Below, one piece after another: positions 22,970 to 35,689 of a stretch of 64,000 nucleotides of DNA. Under the pieces are notes generated by a model, which saw only the letters and a list, made by a program, of their open reading frames with translations, made no database searches and was not told where the DNA came from. The stretch is from Bisporella sp. PMI_857 (Eukaryota; Ascomycota; Leotiomycetes; Helotiales; Helotiaceae). The stretch lies in the NCBI GenBank assembly GCA_021307315.1, contig JAJSPD010000013.1:496001-560000 (forward strand), written 5' to 3'. The stretch's first letter is position 1, and each line of letters begins with the position of its first letter. A program made the translations under genes and the position numbers.

Positions 22970-25038
22970 TCACGGTTGAGTAACCCAGACCATCTCCGGC
23001 CCCGCGATAGTAACGCTGGGCAATTCGCTCATGCTCTGCACCTTATTCTTGACCAAAACACCCCATACATGTCCGGACAGCTCGGCAGGAACATTTGCCT
23101 TCCCATCCTTAACTTCCTCATACCATACCTTGCCCCATGGCCCTAACCACGCCATTTGCATTCCGGGCTGCTGGATGCTCGAATCCCCGTTGACGTTAAT
23201 GCTCGTTAACTTCCCATTCTGCCTTGATCCCTCGGTCAAAGGAATGGAAGGGTAGCTGGTGTAAGGTAGCTTGTCAGGACAGGAGTTGGGCTCGATGTAC
23301 TTGTTGTTGATATAGGAATAGACGAGGGCAGCTGGCATGGCAACTTCTCGAGGTGCAGCGGCGGGAGCATGGTTCTGCATCATGTTTATGAGACCTGCCA
23401 TCCGTGCCTTAGATCCGAGTGTGGAAGCGAGAGGGCCGACCATCCAGGCATCCGTCGACACGATGGCGCCAATAGTGTCGAGGAGAAGTCCAACCTCGAG
23501 GAGGGTGAGTGTGAGCGAGACCTTGATAAAATCTTGGATATTGGCAATGGGATAGCGATACTTGCATTGGTCAACGACTTTCTTGTTATAGTGCTTGAGC
23601 GAGTCGGTTGAGGTACAGCGGTGCACAATAGACTGCGCACCCATGGATCCGATGGTGTTCTGGATAGAAGCAGGATACATTCCTTTCCAACCACCTTGGG
23701 TGATGTTCTTGTGGCCGTTTACCATAACATCAACCAAAACGTTGTCCACCCAGTTGATCATCTGCATCAGATTCGTCGCGTTTTCAGAAACAGAGGTTGC
23801 CCACCCATATGCAGCTGGCTGTGCTCCACCAGCCATGTTTTGCATCTCTGGTGTGATTGTGGCAGCTGGTGGTGGCGGAGATGGAAGGGGACTCATTACC
23901 GGTGGTTCAGCAGCCGGTGGGTTAGAGACAGCTGGTGGGGCTGCGGGGATTGCAGGAGCTCCAGGGACTGCCTTTGAAGTGTCAATCACGACACCTCCAG
24001 CTTGTGTGACAGCTTGACCATTGATGAAGAGATTTCCACCGAATGGAGCATTTGGAGGGAAACCTGCAGCTCCCGTGAATTTGGATGCGCCGAAGATGAA
24101 CTCCTTGAGAGTGTTGGCACCTTGAGGGGGTGCGTTGACACTGCCAACCATTCCACTTGAACAGTGGTTGCCTTGTGAGCAGTAGAACCAGATTGGCTTA
24201 TCGTCCTTGACGGTAATATCAAAAGTGACACCAGAAGGAGTATTAGTCGTAGGAACGAAACCGCTGAAGAATCCCTGATTGCCAGCAAGAGGTACGCAAG
24301 GATCAGCAAAGTTTGATTGTGTAACTGTGTGATTCTGCTGAATGTCAGTTTTACTCGAACTGTAGAACGCAGATATACATACCTTGGGGTTAAAGCTATA
24401 CGAGACCACGGTTCCAATAGGCTCAGTAATGTTTTGTGGAGTAAAAATGTTGCCGCCAACACCAACATCGACAGAAATCTTCCGGACACCACCAACTGGG
24501 CCGCCATTAGGTTTGGTACTGGGTTTTGATGCCTTCAGTGCGAGGGCTTTGAATGCATCGAAGGTGTTGCCTGAATCCGGGCTATGGAGGTATTAGAGAA
24601 GTGGTTTCCAATAACGTTTAGGACTTACGCATTGATGGAGCCAACCATGCCAGCCTGGCAGTGGTCACCGTTTGTCTGAGGGCAGTACACCCAAATTGGC
24701 TTGTCGTCCTTAACGGTGACTGTAAATGTTGTCCTTGCTGCGTTGGCGGCATCTTGTGTAGGGACAAAATCGGAGAAGAACCCGCCCGCTAATGGTTTGC
24801 ACGGCTCTGCAAAAGATGATTGAACCACCGCATGATTCTGTCAAATTAGTATGAATGAGTTGCAAGCTGTGTGAGGACTTACCTTTGGGAAGAACTTATA
24901 AGTAATCGTATCTCCAACCGCGGCTTTGACATTTGGGGGATTGAACACAAGGCCGCCTTTGCCAACAGTTACATCAAAGTTTGCTCCGACTGCCGAGGAA
25001 ACGAGCGCCAGCCCAACGGCCAGACTGCGCAACGACAT
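22970..25038 (-). CDS. secreted double-cupredoxin protein with long C-terminal helical domain, 642 aa
   Basis: Exons in coding order are 25038..24883, 24837..24629, 24581..24383 and 24334..22970. A signal peptide (MSLRSLAVGLALVSSAVGA) is followed by two phytocyanin-like copper domains. Each keeps a full ligand set: H54, C104, H111, M116 in the first and H190, C240, H245, M250 in the second (NHAVV...VYC...DHC...GM and NHTVT...FYC...NHC...GM). Introns sit at the same place, just before NH, in both domains, as expected after domain duplication. A Pro/Ala-rich linker (~residues 320-355) leads to a conserved ~280-residue C-terminal region with helical segments (LMQMINWVDNVLVDVMVNG, FIKVSLTLTLLEVGLLLDTI), possibly ferritin-like. 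The place of action is extracellular or cell wall. A role in copper or redox chemistry at the wall is an inference; the exact reaction is unknown. Confidence 0.85.
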
Positions 25039-26034
25039 GATTACTATAGAAAAGAAATGCGCTATAGAGATACAGAATAGGAGATAAGAGAAAAGACTAT
25101 CAAAAGGCGCGAAGGAAGAAACGTGGGCAAGAGGCGAGGGGATGGGATGAAAAGCAGATGAAGGACAAGGACAGTTTAGATATATATCAATTCCTTACCA
25201 ACATAAAAATTATAAGAGTCTTACATTCACCAAGGACAAACCACGCCCCATGCATGACCAGGCTGGAAGTCAACCGTGAGACTAGCGGGTATGGTCATGA
25301 TTGAAAATAGTATCCAGTTGGGCAAATTTAAGATCGCCTCAGCCACCCGGGATGGAAGATATCCAGGACGAGTAGGCGATAAACGGCTACTTAGACGCCG
25401 GAAGCACAGGAGCGCAGCTGGGGTGGCCTCGCTAAAGATGACCCCTGACAGTGAGTTGTCGAGTGCTGACTGTGTTTACGTTAGCAACGGCTGTTGGTCC
25501 AAGAGCTCGGCGAGGTCAAAAATACGATTGGGCGCAATTAGAGCAGCCCGCTAATGTTGTGCTAGTGTCAGTTTCGGCTCTGGGGTATGCAATGGGTATT
25601 CTTGGGGCCAAACAATGGGGCTGATGCTTAGAAAGATAGCCACTCACAATCGCTGAGCCGTCCCAAGCGACACTGCACAAGCATCCTTTGTGTTGATTTT
25701 AGGTGTCGAATCTTGGCCTACCGCAGCTTGTCAGCAAGCCGCAAGTAGCCCTGTAAGCCTTGTAAGCCCTGCGCGAGTCGATCAACCTTAAATCGACCAG
25801 GAATATTATTTGACACAGGCTCTATCCAAACTCTCTGTCTCTCCATCTCCTTAATATCATCTGTACACCCAAGAAGGGTTTATCCCAAAGTGCGATTTCC
25901 TTCTGTTTAAATATTTTCTTTGATCTTTATTCATGCTGAGAAAGTTAAGGCTCGTTCCAGCCACCGAACATCAACTGCAAGAGAGTCCTTACGCTCACAA
26001 GCTCAGAAACAGACGCAGCGCATCCACCGTCAAG
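25039..26034. other. divergent promoter region, cupredoxin gene / SUR7-like gene
   Basis: About 1 kb between divergent starts. An ATG at 25933 is in frame with the SUR7-like gene, but the extension it would add is polar and unlike the family N-terminus. No repeat, RNA gene or other gene is seen. Confidence 0.55.
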
Positions 26035-27201
26035 ATGGGGAAGCTCAACTTTCTGCCTCCTTTCCTTTCAATTATCACCTTTGTTCTTACACTGCTCATT
26101 CTTCTTGCTGGTTTAAACAAGCATGTCTTACCTGATTTCTACTTCTTCAAGGTAGCTCTCCTCACTCCTACTTCTAAACTCATCTAATATGTCTAGACCG
26201 ATACCAGGAATGTGTCCGCCAGTTCAGAGCTGTCAACATCGGTCTTTCTCCAAGATCTCTCCACGATTTCCGGAACCGACCTCGTGGGTCCGGCAGCCTC
26301 AAGAACATCTCTCAATATCTCAGAGGAATACACTATCTCCCTCTTCGGATACTGTGAGAAAGAGAATGGCGAGCGAAAATGCTCTCCCCGTAAGATCGGA
26401 TTCAACTTCAATCCCCTCAAAGATTTAAAGCTCGCTGGCACTAGCCTCAGCGCAGCCATCTCCAAGATGGATCCCTATACCAAAGCCGCATGGTTCCTTG
26501 GAATTGGGTACATTGTCGCAGAGCTGCTCATCGGTCTTACCCTAATCTTAAGCTTCTTCAACCGCCGCAAGACAATAGTCACCAGCGCCGTCTTCTCCTC
26601 CCTCGCGACCACCCTCTTGATCGCCGCATCCGCCGCCGCAATCGCCGTATTCAGTAAATACAAAGGCACCCTGAACGACAAGCTTCTCTCAAGCGCAAAC
26701 ATCAAGTCCGCACTCGGAAACCGCATGTTCATCCTCAGCTGGGTCGCCACCGCCGTATCGCTCATTCTCACCATAGTCCTGATCATCCACGCCCAACGCT
26801 CCAAGAAACTCACCCGTCATCGCGGCGTCGGTCTTCTCGACCCCAATTCCACCGAGAAAGGTGGACTGGATCCCGACGCCCACATGGTTCCCAGATCAGC
26901 CAAACCCGCTGCGCCGGGCTTCCTGGCCAAGATGCCTACATGGAACAGACACAAGTACGCGCAGATCGATGAGCAGCAGGGGAGCAAGGGAGCTGCGAAC
27001 AAGAAGCCTGCTAATGATGCGGATGAGTTGATTAGCAGGGGCTTCGGGAGCGGAGAGGACGAGGACGATGAGGATAGGGATTTGGTGAGGGGCGCGACGA
27101 ATCAGCCGCGGGGGATACAGCTAATGCCTATGGTTGGAGGTGGTCTCCCGAGCAGAGATGTCGATACAGCATACGAGCCTTATCGCGCTCAGGCGCTATA
27201 G
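26035..27201 (+). CDS. SUR7/PalI-type four-TM membrane protein, 373 aa
   Basis: Exons are 26035..26151 and 26197..27201. The protein starts MGKLNFLPPFLSIITFVLTL (TM1). An extracellular loop of about 100 residues then carries N-x-S/T sites and a Cys pair in FGYCEKENGERKC. Three more membrane segments follow (AWFLGIGYIVAELLIGLTLI, TSAVFSSLATTLLIAASAAA, MFILSWVATAVSLILTIVLI) and then a ~150-residue cytoplasmic tail with an acidic patch (GSGEDEDDEDRD). This topology is that of the SUR7/PalI (Rim9) group, whose members act in eisosomes, cell-wall integrity or ambient pH signalling. Which of these roles applies here cannot be decided. An in-frame upstream ATG at 25933 would add 34 polar residues before TM1; I consider this 5' leader. 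Confidence 0.8.
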
Positions 27202-28436
27202 ACTAGGATTTGGATTACGAGCAAGCGCTATAGACTATGGAATATAGACGAGATAAGCGCTGATGGGGTATAATGTGGTGGCTGGACTTTTTTGAGTCAA
27301 GAAATGCGGGATGTAAGCTAGGCGTTGCGGTGTTGTCTAATCACGTACAAATGAATGCAAGAGTATTTGGAAGAAGCCCGAATGTTTGTATGCAACGTTG
27401 GTCAGGAACAAAAAGCGAGTTTCATGTTTCGCTAAATTTAGCGCGTTTATTTTTGGAACCCTTAACGCACGAACCGAGCCTTGCTTGGCATCACGTGCAG
27501 ACTTACCCGCATCATTACCCTATCTAGTCCTTCTCTAGAATTACCTAAGGCTTTCCGCTATGTATTTTCGGTACGGAAGGATTTGTTTCCTTACCGTGCA
27601 AGCGTTCTTTGGATGTGATTATTTGCGTCTGTATTCTGATGTCAGAATAACATATTTCGGCTCCTGCTTTTCGCTTTCTCTTCGCCAAGCACTCTTAAAT
27701 GCTGACCAATCTCGCGCCAAACTGACGCCTGGACGCTGACTTACTTTCATGTAAGGTATCAGTAATCAGGCCCAACTACTCCCAAGCTCCGTATCTGAGC
27801 TCCAACTACCACAGCTTCAGATCAGTCGTACATTAGTCTTGCGCCATGATGCAAAGGCTCCAAGTGAGATTATAGATCAGCGCATTGACCAATATTCCCC
27901 GATAATTGGGGTTGCAAATACCGCTAACAAGTTAGGCTACTCAACCTAAGTTTTCTTGGTTCAAACAGAATGCAGATGAAGTGTTGAAACGTAAAATATT
28001 TGTAGTTTATATAAAGGTATTCTTCGACGCTATGCCCAACCGAGAATGCCATCCACGTCGTAAAACCCGTGTCCCATGCTCTCCCCCACGCTCCAGAATC
28101 ATCAAAGGCGTACTATACAAATTCCCGTCCAATTTACGACCAGCTTTGACATTTTGAACAATGCAACGTAGTCCCTTCCAGTACAGCGGAACGAAACGCC
28201 AAGACGTATCTCACACTAGCCTTGTACTATCGTAGCTACCCAAATGCTACTCCGCGGATAGACCGCTCACCATCTAGGTTACTTACCCAACACAGAATCG
28301 CTTTGTAATTTAATTTAAATACCAAATAGATTTCACACATACATGCTATCCAAAGCTATAAACAATACACGGACGATAATTTTATGTACTCCTCAGCTCG
28401 CCACGTGTTTGGCATTTACACAGATCCATGAATCAC
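27202..28436. other. intergenic between convergent genes
   Basis: 1.2 kb of 3' flanks of the SUR7-like gene and of the next permease. It is AT-rich near 28290-28400. No coding potential or repeats are supported. Confidence 0.55.
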
Positions 28437-30388
28437 TCAATGAGCAAATCTGAAATCCAATCGCTTAGCTCCCTCATCTTTAGTGGTTGAAATGTAATCA
28501 AACTGTTCTTGCGCCGACATGGCGTTCCATAACTTATCCCGCGCCTGATTTCGTTTAACGTAATAGAGTTTCGCAAGGTAGAAGAGCACGATGTTCAAGC
28601 AGCAGATGCCCAACAATACCTTGTTTCCACGAATATCTATATTCATTATTAGTCACAGTGCTCTTTTCCCCACTCCTCTTTCTGTCCATATGTCTAAGAA
28701 GAGAAAACGAGGACTTACACAGTGGCTTATCATCATCCCGGTAGATATTCGTTGCAATAATATTCCCGCTCTGCACAAACATGTTATACAGTGCTGCGCT
28801 CACGGCCCTTGTTCTCACGCTATTGCTATTCTTCGCGTTCCAGCCCACCAAAATTGCATGACAGTACGGGTATGACAGTAAGCCCGTCAACAATGCATAC
28901 CGCAACCACAAATTCGAGCTCGGTTTCAAGGTCACCAAGCCAACGAGCCAAGGCAGGATCCAGATATTAGAGGACGAAGAGACAATACTGCGCTCCTTGA
29001 AGTATGACGAGACCTTGGTGATAATGAGGAGATTGACGAGGAAGAAGAATTGTCCGGGGATGGCAAGGAGATTGGCCTGGAAAGTGCTAAACCCCAATTC
29101 CTTCAAAATAAAACTCAGGTACGTGCTAGGAGGCGAAGGTGGAATGTAAGCAGTCAACCCGATAATATAAGTAGGCCAGAGATCGAAATCGGTCAATGAT
29201 TTCCAGAGGCCGTGGAGTCCCACGGCCTGACGGTTATTCATATCCCCCTTCGAAGGGTCATCGCGTAAGAGACGATTGACCATGATTTTCTCCTCGTGCT
29301 CCGAGAACCACCCATTCTCTCCCCGGCCGCGGCCCTTGGTTTGGCAGGGGGATGCGGGCATCATCACCCACGACGCGACTCCAATACAGCAAGTGATTAT
29401 TCCTTCAATTAAGAAGAGCCATTGCCATCCTGACCAGCCGTGGAGACCGCGCATTTGGAGGACTCCGGCGGCGACGAGGGATCCCAGAATATTGCAACTG
29501 CTGAGAACCGTCCAAAACCAGGCAAGGCGGGTAGGAAGCTCATTTCCCTTGTACCAGTATGTCAAATAAAGGACAGTGTCAGGCTACGAATTAATAATTA
29601 GCCTGAACCATGAGTTCATTGAAAATGAGCTTCCTTACAATGAAACCACCCATAAAAAGACCCAAAAGGCAGCGAACGACATAATATCCTGCCTTGGATG
29701 TCAACCCAGCCTGTGATGCCGAAATGATGGACCAGGCAACAATGATAAATGGGATCCATCTATTTCAATCAGCACTTCTTCGAGGACAAAATATACTGCT
29801 GGGACATACCGATCAGGCCCAACCTTCTTCGAGATAAGTCCAGACGGCAGCTCAGCGGACAAGAAAGAAAGTAGGAAGATGGTCTGGCCGTAGTTGAAGT
29901 CATTCGTATTCATTCCCAGCTCAGGCAACATCTTATCGGTGATTGCACGGTTAATGTTGCGGCGATTGAGGTCTAACGCCATGAACATCATCCATGACCA
30001 GGTAATGATGCGGAAATCGATCTGCGTAAAAACACGTATCAGCCCATGTCCCAATGGTAGAATTTATTGGTGGGTTTTTTTAATTAAGAAATTAAAAAAC
30101 ACGGACCTTTCTTCTAACAGATTTCTCCTCAGAAGCCGTCCACGTAAATTCTGGATCAAATCGATGCCGTCCTTCATATCGCGCTTTCTCATAAACCGCC
30201 GTCCAATATGCCGCAACCGTTGGACTCGAGAAGATATGGTCATCATAACTCCCATATTCCGGGATGGCGCTCTTCTCGGAATCGTCATCGGTGACGGATT
30301 CCGCCCGGGGAGAGGAAGTCTGCCCCTTCTCGCCATCTGAATACTCCTCCGCGCGCAGGGCGGGATCTTTGACTCTCAGTTGGCTCAT
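28437..30388 (-). CDS. MFS permease, Dal5/Vht1/Fen2-like, 559 aa
   Basis: Exons in coding order are 30388..30107, 30021..29810, 29759..29639, 29583..28719 and 28636..28437, all in frame. The product is a 12-TM plasma-membrane permease of the anion:cation symporter family, with a ~90-residue hydrophilic N-terminus ahead of RIITWSWMMFMALDLNRRNI. Further marks are YGQTIFLLSFLSAELPSGLI, KKVGPDRWIPFIIVAWSII (created by a splice), CLLGLFMGGFIPDTVLYL, GWSGWQWLFLIEG and RTRAVSAALYNMFVQSGNII. The sequence is nearer to the vitamin/pantothenate-like branch than to allantoate permease, but the substrate is not established. Neighbouring genes give no metabolic hint. Confidence 0.9.
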
Positions 30389-32065
30389 CCTGACCAATCA
30401 GTACGCGAAACGAGGATATAAAGAAGGTCGCACAAGAATTGAACCTCAGCTCAGCATTTCCGCGGAGAACGACCGGTCCCTTTTATACTTGGACCGCCCC
30501 CAAAATTCTGCAAAATTCTGCACTGGAACAGTCCATGCTTGGCAATTGTGTACGAGTCGTCGCGTTCGGGCACAAGAACCGTCATTTTGCAGCACTCACC
30601 TCCGCAAATTTGGGCAATCGCACCGATTCCCACGTTTTGTGCTAGGGCTGATTGGCCGTTGTCGCTGGTGTTGATAATGCGAGACCATGTCGTGCCAAGA
30701 AAATCACGACATCGACACAGAAATGAGGAATCTTTTGCTCCCAGTACCCGGACCCGGTCGTTATTGGATGGAGATAAGAATTGACATCCTGCGGACGTTG
30801 GTACAGTAGCAAGCTTGGTATTAATTATGATGGATTTTATTTGGAGAGAAAATTGATGCTTTGGAGCAGTTAAAGATGTTGAATCGCTAGAAGGAGCAAG
30901 CCGTTTTAACAGTGGAAAAGGGGGAAAAGGGGAAGTTCACCGAAGCGAGCTTGGCGCGGACAGCGCTTGGTGGAGCTGGGGATTATGCTATATCATTAAT
31001 AAATAACACCCGTCAACGCGTCAAATTATGACACTCGACATTCTAATCAACTTATTGTCATTATTGCCTTACCTCACATCAACAGTAAAAACCCCTTCAT
31101 CCTGAAACGCCTATCAATCACGACCCCAGGAACCAGACATTCGGGATTCTCAAACGATGCAATTAGATTGAAAACTATCAGCCTAGAGGCTTCGCCACAA
31201 AGCACCTCATTCCGCATTTTGTTGAAATTTCTTTGCTTATTTCTCAATTGGATATAATGCGTAAGGTTTAGGTAGGAAATGACAGCATTTGCTGGGATAT
31301 GGCGACATGATCCAAGAGCCTCAGCATTTCTGTCAAAGCTAAAGTGGGAACGAAAACCGGGCATCAAGCCGCCACTTAGACTGACGGCTTTTGCCCAGTG
31401 ATAACGAGCAACGAGTCATTGGAGAAGACATATGAAATATTACGCCGCAAACGTGGGGCCGACTGTTCATCTGAAATATTTTCCAGTTGGGCGGACTTCG
31501 GAAACGTTGTTGACCTTGTCATTCATTGGCAGATAGTTGTGGACCGACCCAGACCACTAACCTTGGTTTGGGCTCACGCTTATTGCCAAAGAACACATTC
31601 ACTTAATCTCAAGATCATATCTTCTTGGATGCTTACGAGCGCCTCAAAGACTTCTTGAAGTGGTGCGATATTTAGCAAAGTGTGGACGTGGATTTGCAAG
31701 AACGCCGCGACGGTTGAGGAAGAGTTTTAATCTTGCACCTGAGTAATGTCTAGGTTTGAGGGCCACCCTCCCCAGGATAACCACGATGGAGGAGTTTGGT
31801 TAGAGCTGCAGCCATTTGGGATAGCTTCCATCTCGGGTCTTAGATATACGGCTCATTATTGTTTGTCAAGCACCTATCGTATTGCCATGGTTGGTAGATA
31901 TTGCCGCAGCCATTGAACAGCGTTGCCTAACCCCATTATTTGCTGCTATATCAAACATCCATTATCTCATTTGAGAGACATCTCAGGGTTAAGTCCTTAG
32001 TAGAACCTCCACTTGTATTCACACAATCACATCCCAGCATTCCAACCACCCAACTAGCCTCCCCG
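30389..32065. other. intergenic, 1.7 kb
   Basis: This stretch is the upstream region of the permease and the 3' flank of the repeat-motif gene. A small direct repeat CAAAATTCTG lies near 30500. Short frames (for example 31398..31658) lack any recognisable feature. Confidence 0.5.
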
Positions 32066-34329
32066 TCACCAGGTATCGTCGCCACCAATGTCATGAGCCT
32101 CGACATACCAATGGTGTTTAACTGCCGAGATAGTACCTTCAGCATGAGGCATTCCCTTGTCATCTTTCCATTGGTGCCCATCCCCGATCGGTTGTCTAAG
32201 AGTTAATTTTCTCCAGTATTCTTGACATCCTCGAAAAGCGGCATCAGGCTATAGAAGTCAGTCCAAGATCCACTTGACCAAAAAAGTACTTACATCTACA
32301 TAGGCATTAATGACCATAAGAGTCTGGCTGTTGCTGAGGTCTATCGCCAAGTACACTTTATTTACATCCAATCCACTGGCTCCTTGAACTTCCTTTGGAA
32401 GCACCGTTGCATAGGCATCGCCATACTTCCCGCACGCCGATACCTTTGTGAAGCCATTTGCTACCCAAGTCTTGACTTCGGGGACACCAAACTTGCTAAT
32501 ATAATCGATGATCTTGTCTCTTGCTTCAGCTAATGTGAAGTAGACGCCTCGGATTTGCGATAGCTTGGTCTTGGGAGTGGTTAGCTCGACTACATAAACA
32601 TGCAAAGGTTCACGGCCCAAAGGGGGTTGAAGTGTAGACGCAAGTGCTGGAGCTGGCTTTAGTGTTGGAGAGTGCATTGGGGGAGAACCAACGACTGGCT
32701 GTTCAGCAGGTTTTGGAGCAGTTGTAAACGCAGATCGGCCACTGTGTATGGGGGGTGTGATTGCGTATAATTTAGCTTTCTCTGACCAAAGCATGTGTTG
32801 AAATCGAGTAGTCAAATCAGCAGAAACATCAGTAACCTTTTCTGAGACTTGCTCTTTACCAACTGGCTTAACAGTTCCTCCAAGAGAATGTTCTGGCACG
32901 ACTCGAGCTGCTATATTCTGCTCTTGATAGGTTCGAGTTGTTTTTACTTGATCTCTGCTGTTCTGTACTGGCGAAACATGAGCCGATGTAGTTTGGGCTG
33001 CGTTTCCTTGAGTTGTGTTATTTTGAAGTGATTGATATTGCACCTGGTCATCTGCCTTGCCACTGAAATGACTGTAGGTGTCCCAGTTTGAGGCTGGTGA
33101 GGCTGCTTGTGATCCATTTTCCTTTCCTGTAATGGGTGTTTTGTCTGATTTCGTAGAGGTAGAACTCAGCTGGGCGCTCTTGTTACCGGCCTGTCGGGCT
33201 TTGAATGCTCGGACCTCAATAGCGAGATCAGCTAATGTCTGTTTAGACGATGCCATATACCCATATTCCAGTGTTTGATCGTGTCCAGGCTCTCCCCTGT
33301 TGTCTACTTTACATTTATTACAGTTATTCAAGGAATTTTCTTTTATTATTGGCTGCGCTGAATTTTTAGGTGTTGGCTTAGTTTGCTGGGAAACGGATGC
33401 GGTCGACTTCAAATTTGCTTGAATTCCTTCATTGGCTATCGCCGTAGTTTCTAGCTGAGATGTTGCTTTATTTTTGGGGTCAGCTTCCCATGCGTAGAGT
33501 CCAGGGCCAGCTTTGAGCTTTACCAAAGAAGGTGCGTAATTTTTGGCTTGTCCAGGTGCTGGTTGTCCTTCGACATGATTCTTCGCATGCTTTATTCTCC
33601 CATTTTTCACACGTTGCTCGCCGGTCAGATCAGATTCTCCGTAAGGCCCCGTTTTCTGTTTTCTTTCGAAGACTTCTATTTGAGCTATAATCTTGTCTTT
33701 CATGTTTGCATAGTAGACCTCAGCATCTTGTGGGGGACTCTGCGTTGTTGATGTTGAAAAATGGCTTCCTGCAGGTGTCTCATTGACGGAGACCTTCTTT
33801 CGCGGCGCATTTTCAGACTCGTCGTATCTTCCAATACGTTCTTTTTGTTGTGGCTGAGGTTTGGAAGTTGCTTTATCGTAAGACTTTGTGGGCCAGGACT
33901 CGAGATCGCGACCATCCTTCAATTTCACAGGACCAGGTGCACGACTGATAGTAGGTTCTGGGACTATGTCTTTTTGCAGGACTTCAGGATCTTCCATCAC
34001 TTTTGATGGAGTCGAAAGTCTTTGTTCGGTACCTTTGTTCTGCAACTCATACCATTTGTCAAGGTCGGGGCCAGTCTTCAGTTTCACAACAGTTGATGCA
34101 TAGCTTCGAGCGGGCTCATGGGCAGGCTTCTCCTTTTTATGGATGGGTTTGACTGCTATACCTGTCAGTAAACACGTTTGAGGTCACTATCAAGCCACAG
34201 ACACCAATAAAGTAAGATTTGGAGATGAGAAGGTGGGGCTGGTAATACACGCGTGGAGAATAGAAAAATCGTACCTTCTTCCTCATTGTTAATCAGTCCC
34301 AAACTCGCCAGATCGCCCCAGTCTGACAT
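32066..34329 (-). CDS. hypothetical 699-aa protein with repeated VKLK-G-L-W motif
   Basis: Exons in coding order are 34329..34275, 34155..32294 and 32248..32066. The protein is hydrophilic and mostly of low structure (rich in Lys, Thr, Ser, Gln, Pro). It contains three copies of a short module: VKLKTGPDLDKW (~42-53), VKLKDGRDLESW (~95-106) and VKLKAGPGLYAW (~230-241). Each is preceded by a short Ala/Pro/Ser run and followed by a Lys-Ala-Thr-Ser-type stretch. A folded C-terminal part follows (~545-699: LHVYVVELTTPKTKLSQIRG, GVYFTLAEARDKIIDYISKF, KVYLAIDLSNSQTLMVINAY, HHWYVEAHDIGGDDTW). No signal peptide or membrane helix is present. I do not recognise the family. The repeated module suggests a binding motif used several times. 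Intron 1 is 119 nt and less certain than intron 2. Confidence 0.68.
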
Positions 34330-35689
34330 CTTGACCACCTTATCTTGACCTATTTCAATGATTGGTGATGGGTATAACGCGACTTGAAAGTTTGGTACTG
34401 TGTAATGAGATCGAGGTGGAAAGGGCTGAGTTGCGTCAGACTTATTTTGGCAGTCGCATCCCTTCGCCAAAACGTCGGATAAATCTAACCTGCTCAATTT
34501 CGGAGCATTTGCATTTGACGCCTTCGAAGAGCTTCTGTTTATAAGCCTTTCTATCCCCTTCTTTACCTTAAGTGATATCTCAGATTCATTTTCGAATAGG
34601 TTGAAGTCTTTAATTTGAACTGGTGAGCCGTGACCCTAGATTAAACTACCCTCAGCATGGTACTGTGGAGTCCCAGATCGTACTTTTCTGGGTTTATAGC
34701 TGACCATAGCTCATATCCAATTCAGACCGCTAGCTGTTGTTTACTGTAGCAGGAACAGAGTAGCTACAGGGAATGAGGGCTTATTGCGGCAAATTTGTTG
34801 CCGCACAATTAGAACCGCAACTTCTAGCCTAATTTGACAATGCTCACAGCTCTTTCTACATGTTGATCTCATCATTAATCCACCTGAAATATGGCATCAT
34901 GGTATATTCAAGCCAGGGATTGCTGAGCTTGCTCAGTGGCAAAATCTCTGAAGAATCCACGATTTCATGTATCATTATTCGCATTGGTAATTACTCAATC
35001 CTTTAGCCACAGCTAAAGTCTGATTACGTTAACATTTCTCTCTCTCACTTTACTTCCACCTTGTTTCCAAGGCTCGTCTAACAAAAGGGGTATCACATGA
35101 CCAGCCAAGTAAGTGAACCTCAAGGGACCATCTAACGACATTGTACTTGGGTTATAATGTAATCTCTAATGCGTATGTAAAAGAAAAAAAATTAAAGTAT
35201 ATATTGAAAATTTGTAATATGCCGGCAAGCCGAAATCTAGAAGCTCAGAGTACGAAGAATATTTCTGACGAAAAGAAGTAAGAGCAAAGCCAGGTTTGAG
35301 GGCCGGTTTAGAAGTTCTTTGTTGGGCTAAAGCTTGCCTAGCTCTATGCATGCATGCTCATGTTCTAGATTATAGATGGCGCAAGGCGCCTCGACCTCCA
35401 ATAAGAGCGCCTGTCGGCATTGACAAACCGATAAGTCGAATTCAATACTGACGAGTGGCCGCTCGCATAAGTCAGTGATGCCTTGAGCTTGACCCCTGTC
35501 AATAAGTTCCGCTGCCCAAGTGAGTACGGTGTCACGATTTGCGTTGGCTGCAAATGGCCTGTTCTGACTGGTTGCTTGATGGTGAATATGCAGACGTCCT
35601 TAACTGAACTGTCTCAGGTCTTCTTACAGGTGTGTTAGACCTCTCATTTGAATCTGTTGTAATAAGCAGTTCCAATTTTGTGAGTCTGG
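34330..35689. other. intergenic, 1.4 kb
   Basis: This is the upstream region of the repeat-motif gene. On the minus strand, 35365..35610 holds an ATG-less open frame (including TPYSLGQRNLLTGVKLKASL) that could be a fragment of another decayed gene. It is too short to call. Confidence 0.4.

Noticed and set aside
25933..26034. Upstream in-frame ATG extending the SUR7-like protein by 34 residues
   Set aside because: The extension is polar and basic and precedes a start (MGKLNFLPPFL) that already matches the family N-terminus.
35365..35610. ATG-less minus-strand open frame between the repeat-motif gene and the RBR locus
   Set aside because: It is protein-like in places but about 80 codons, without a start, splice partners or known motif.
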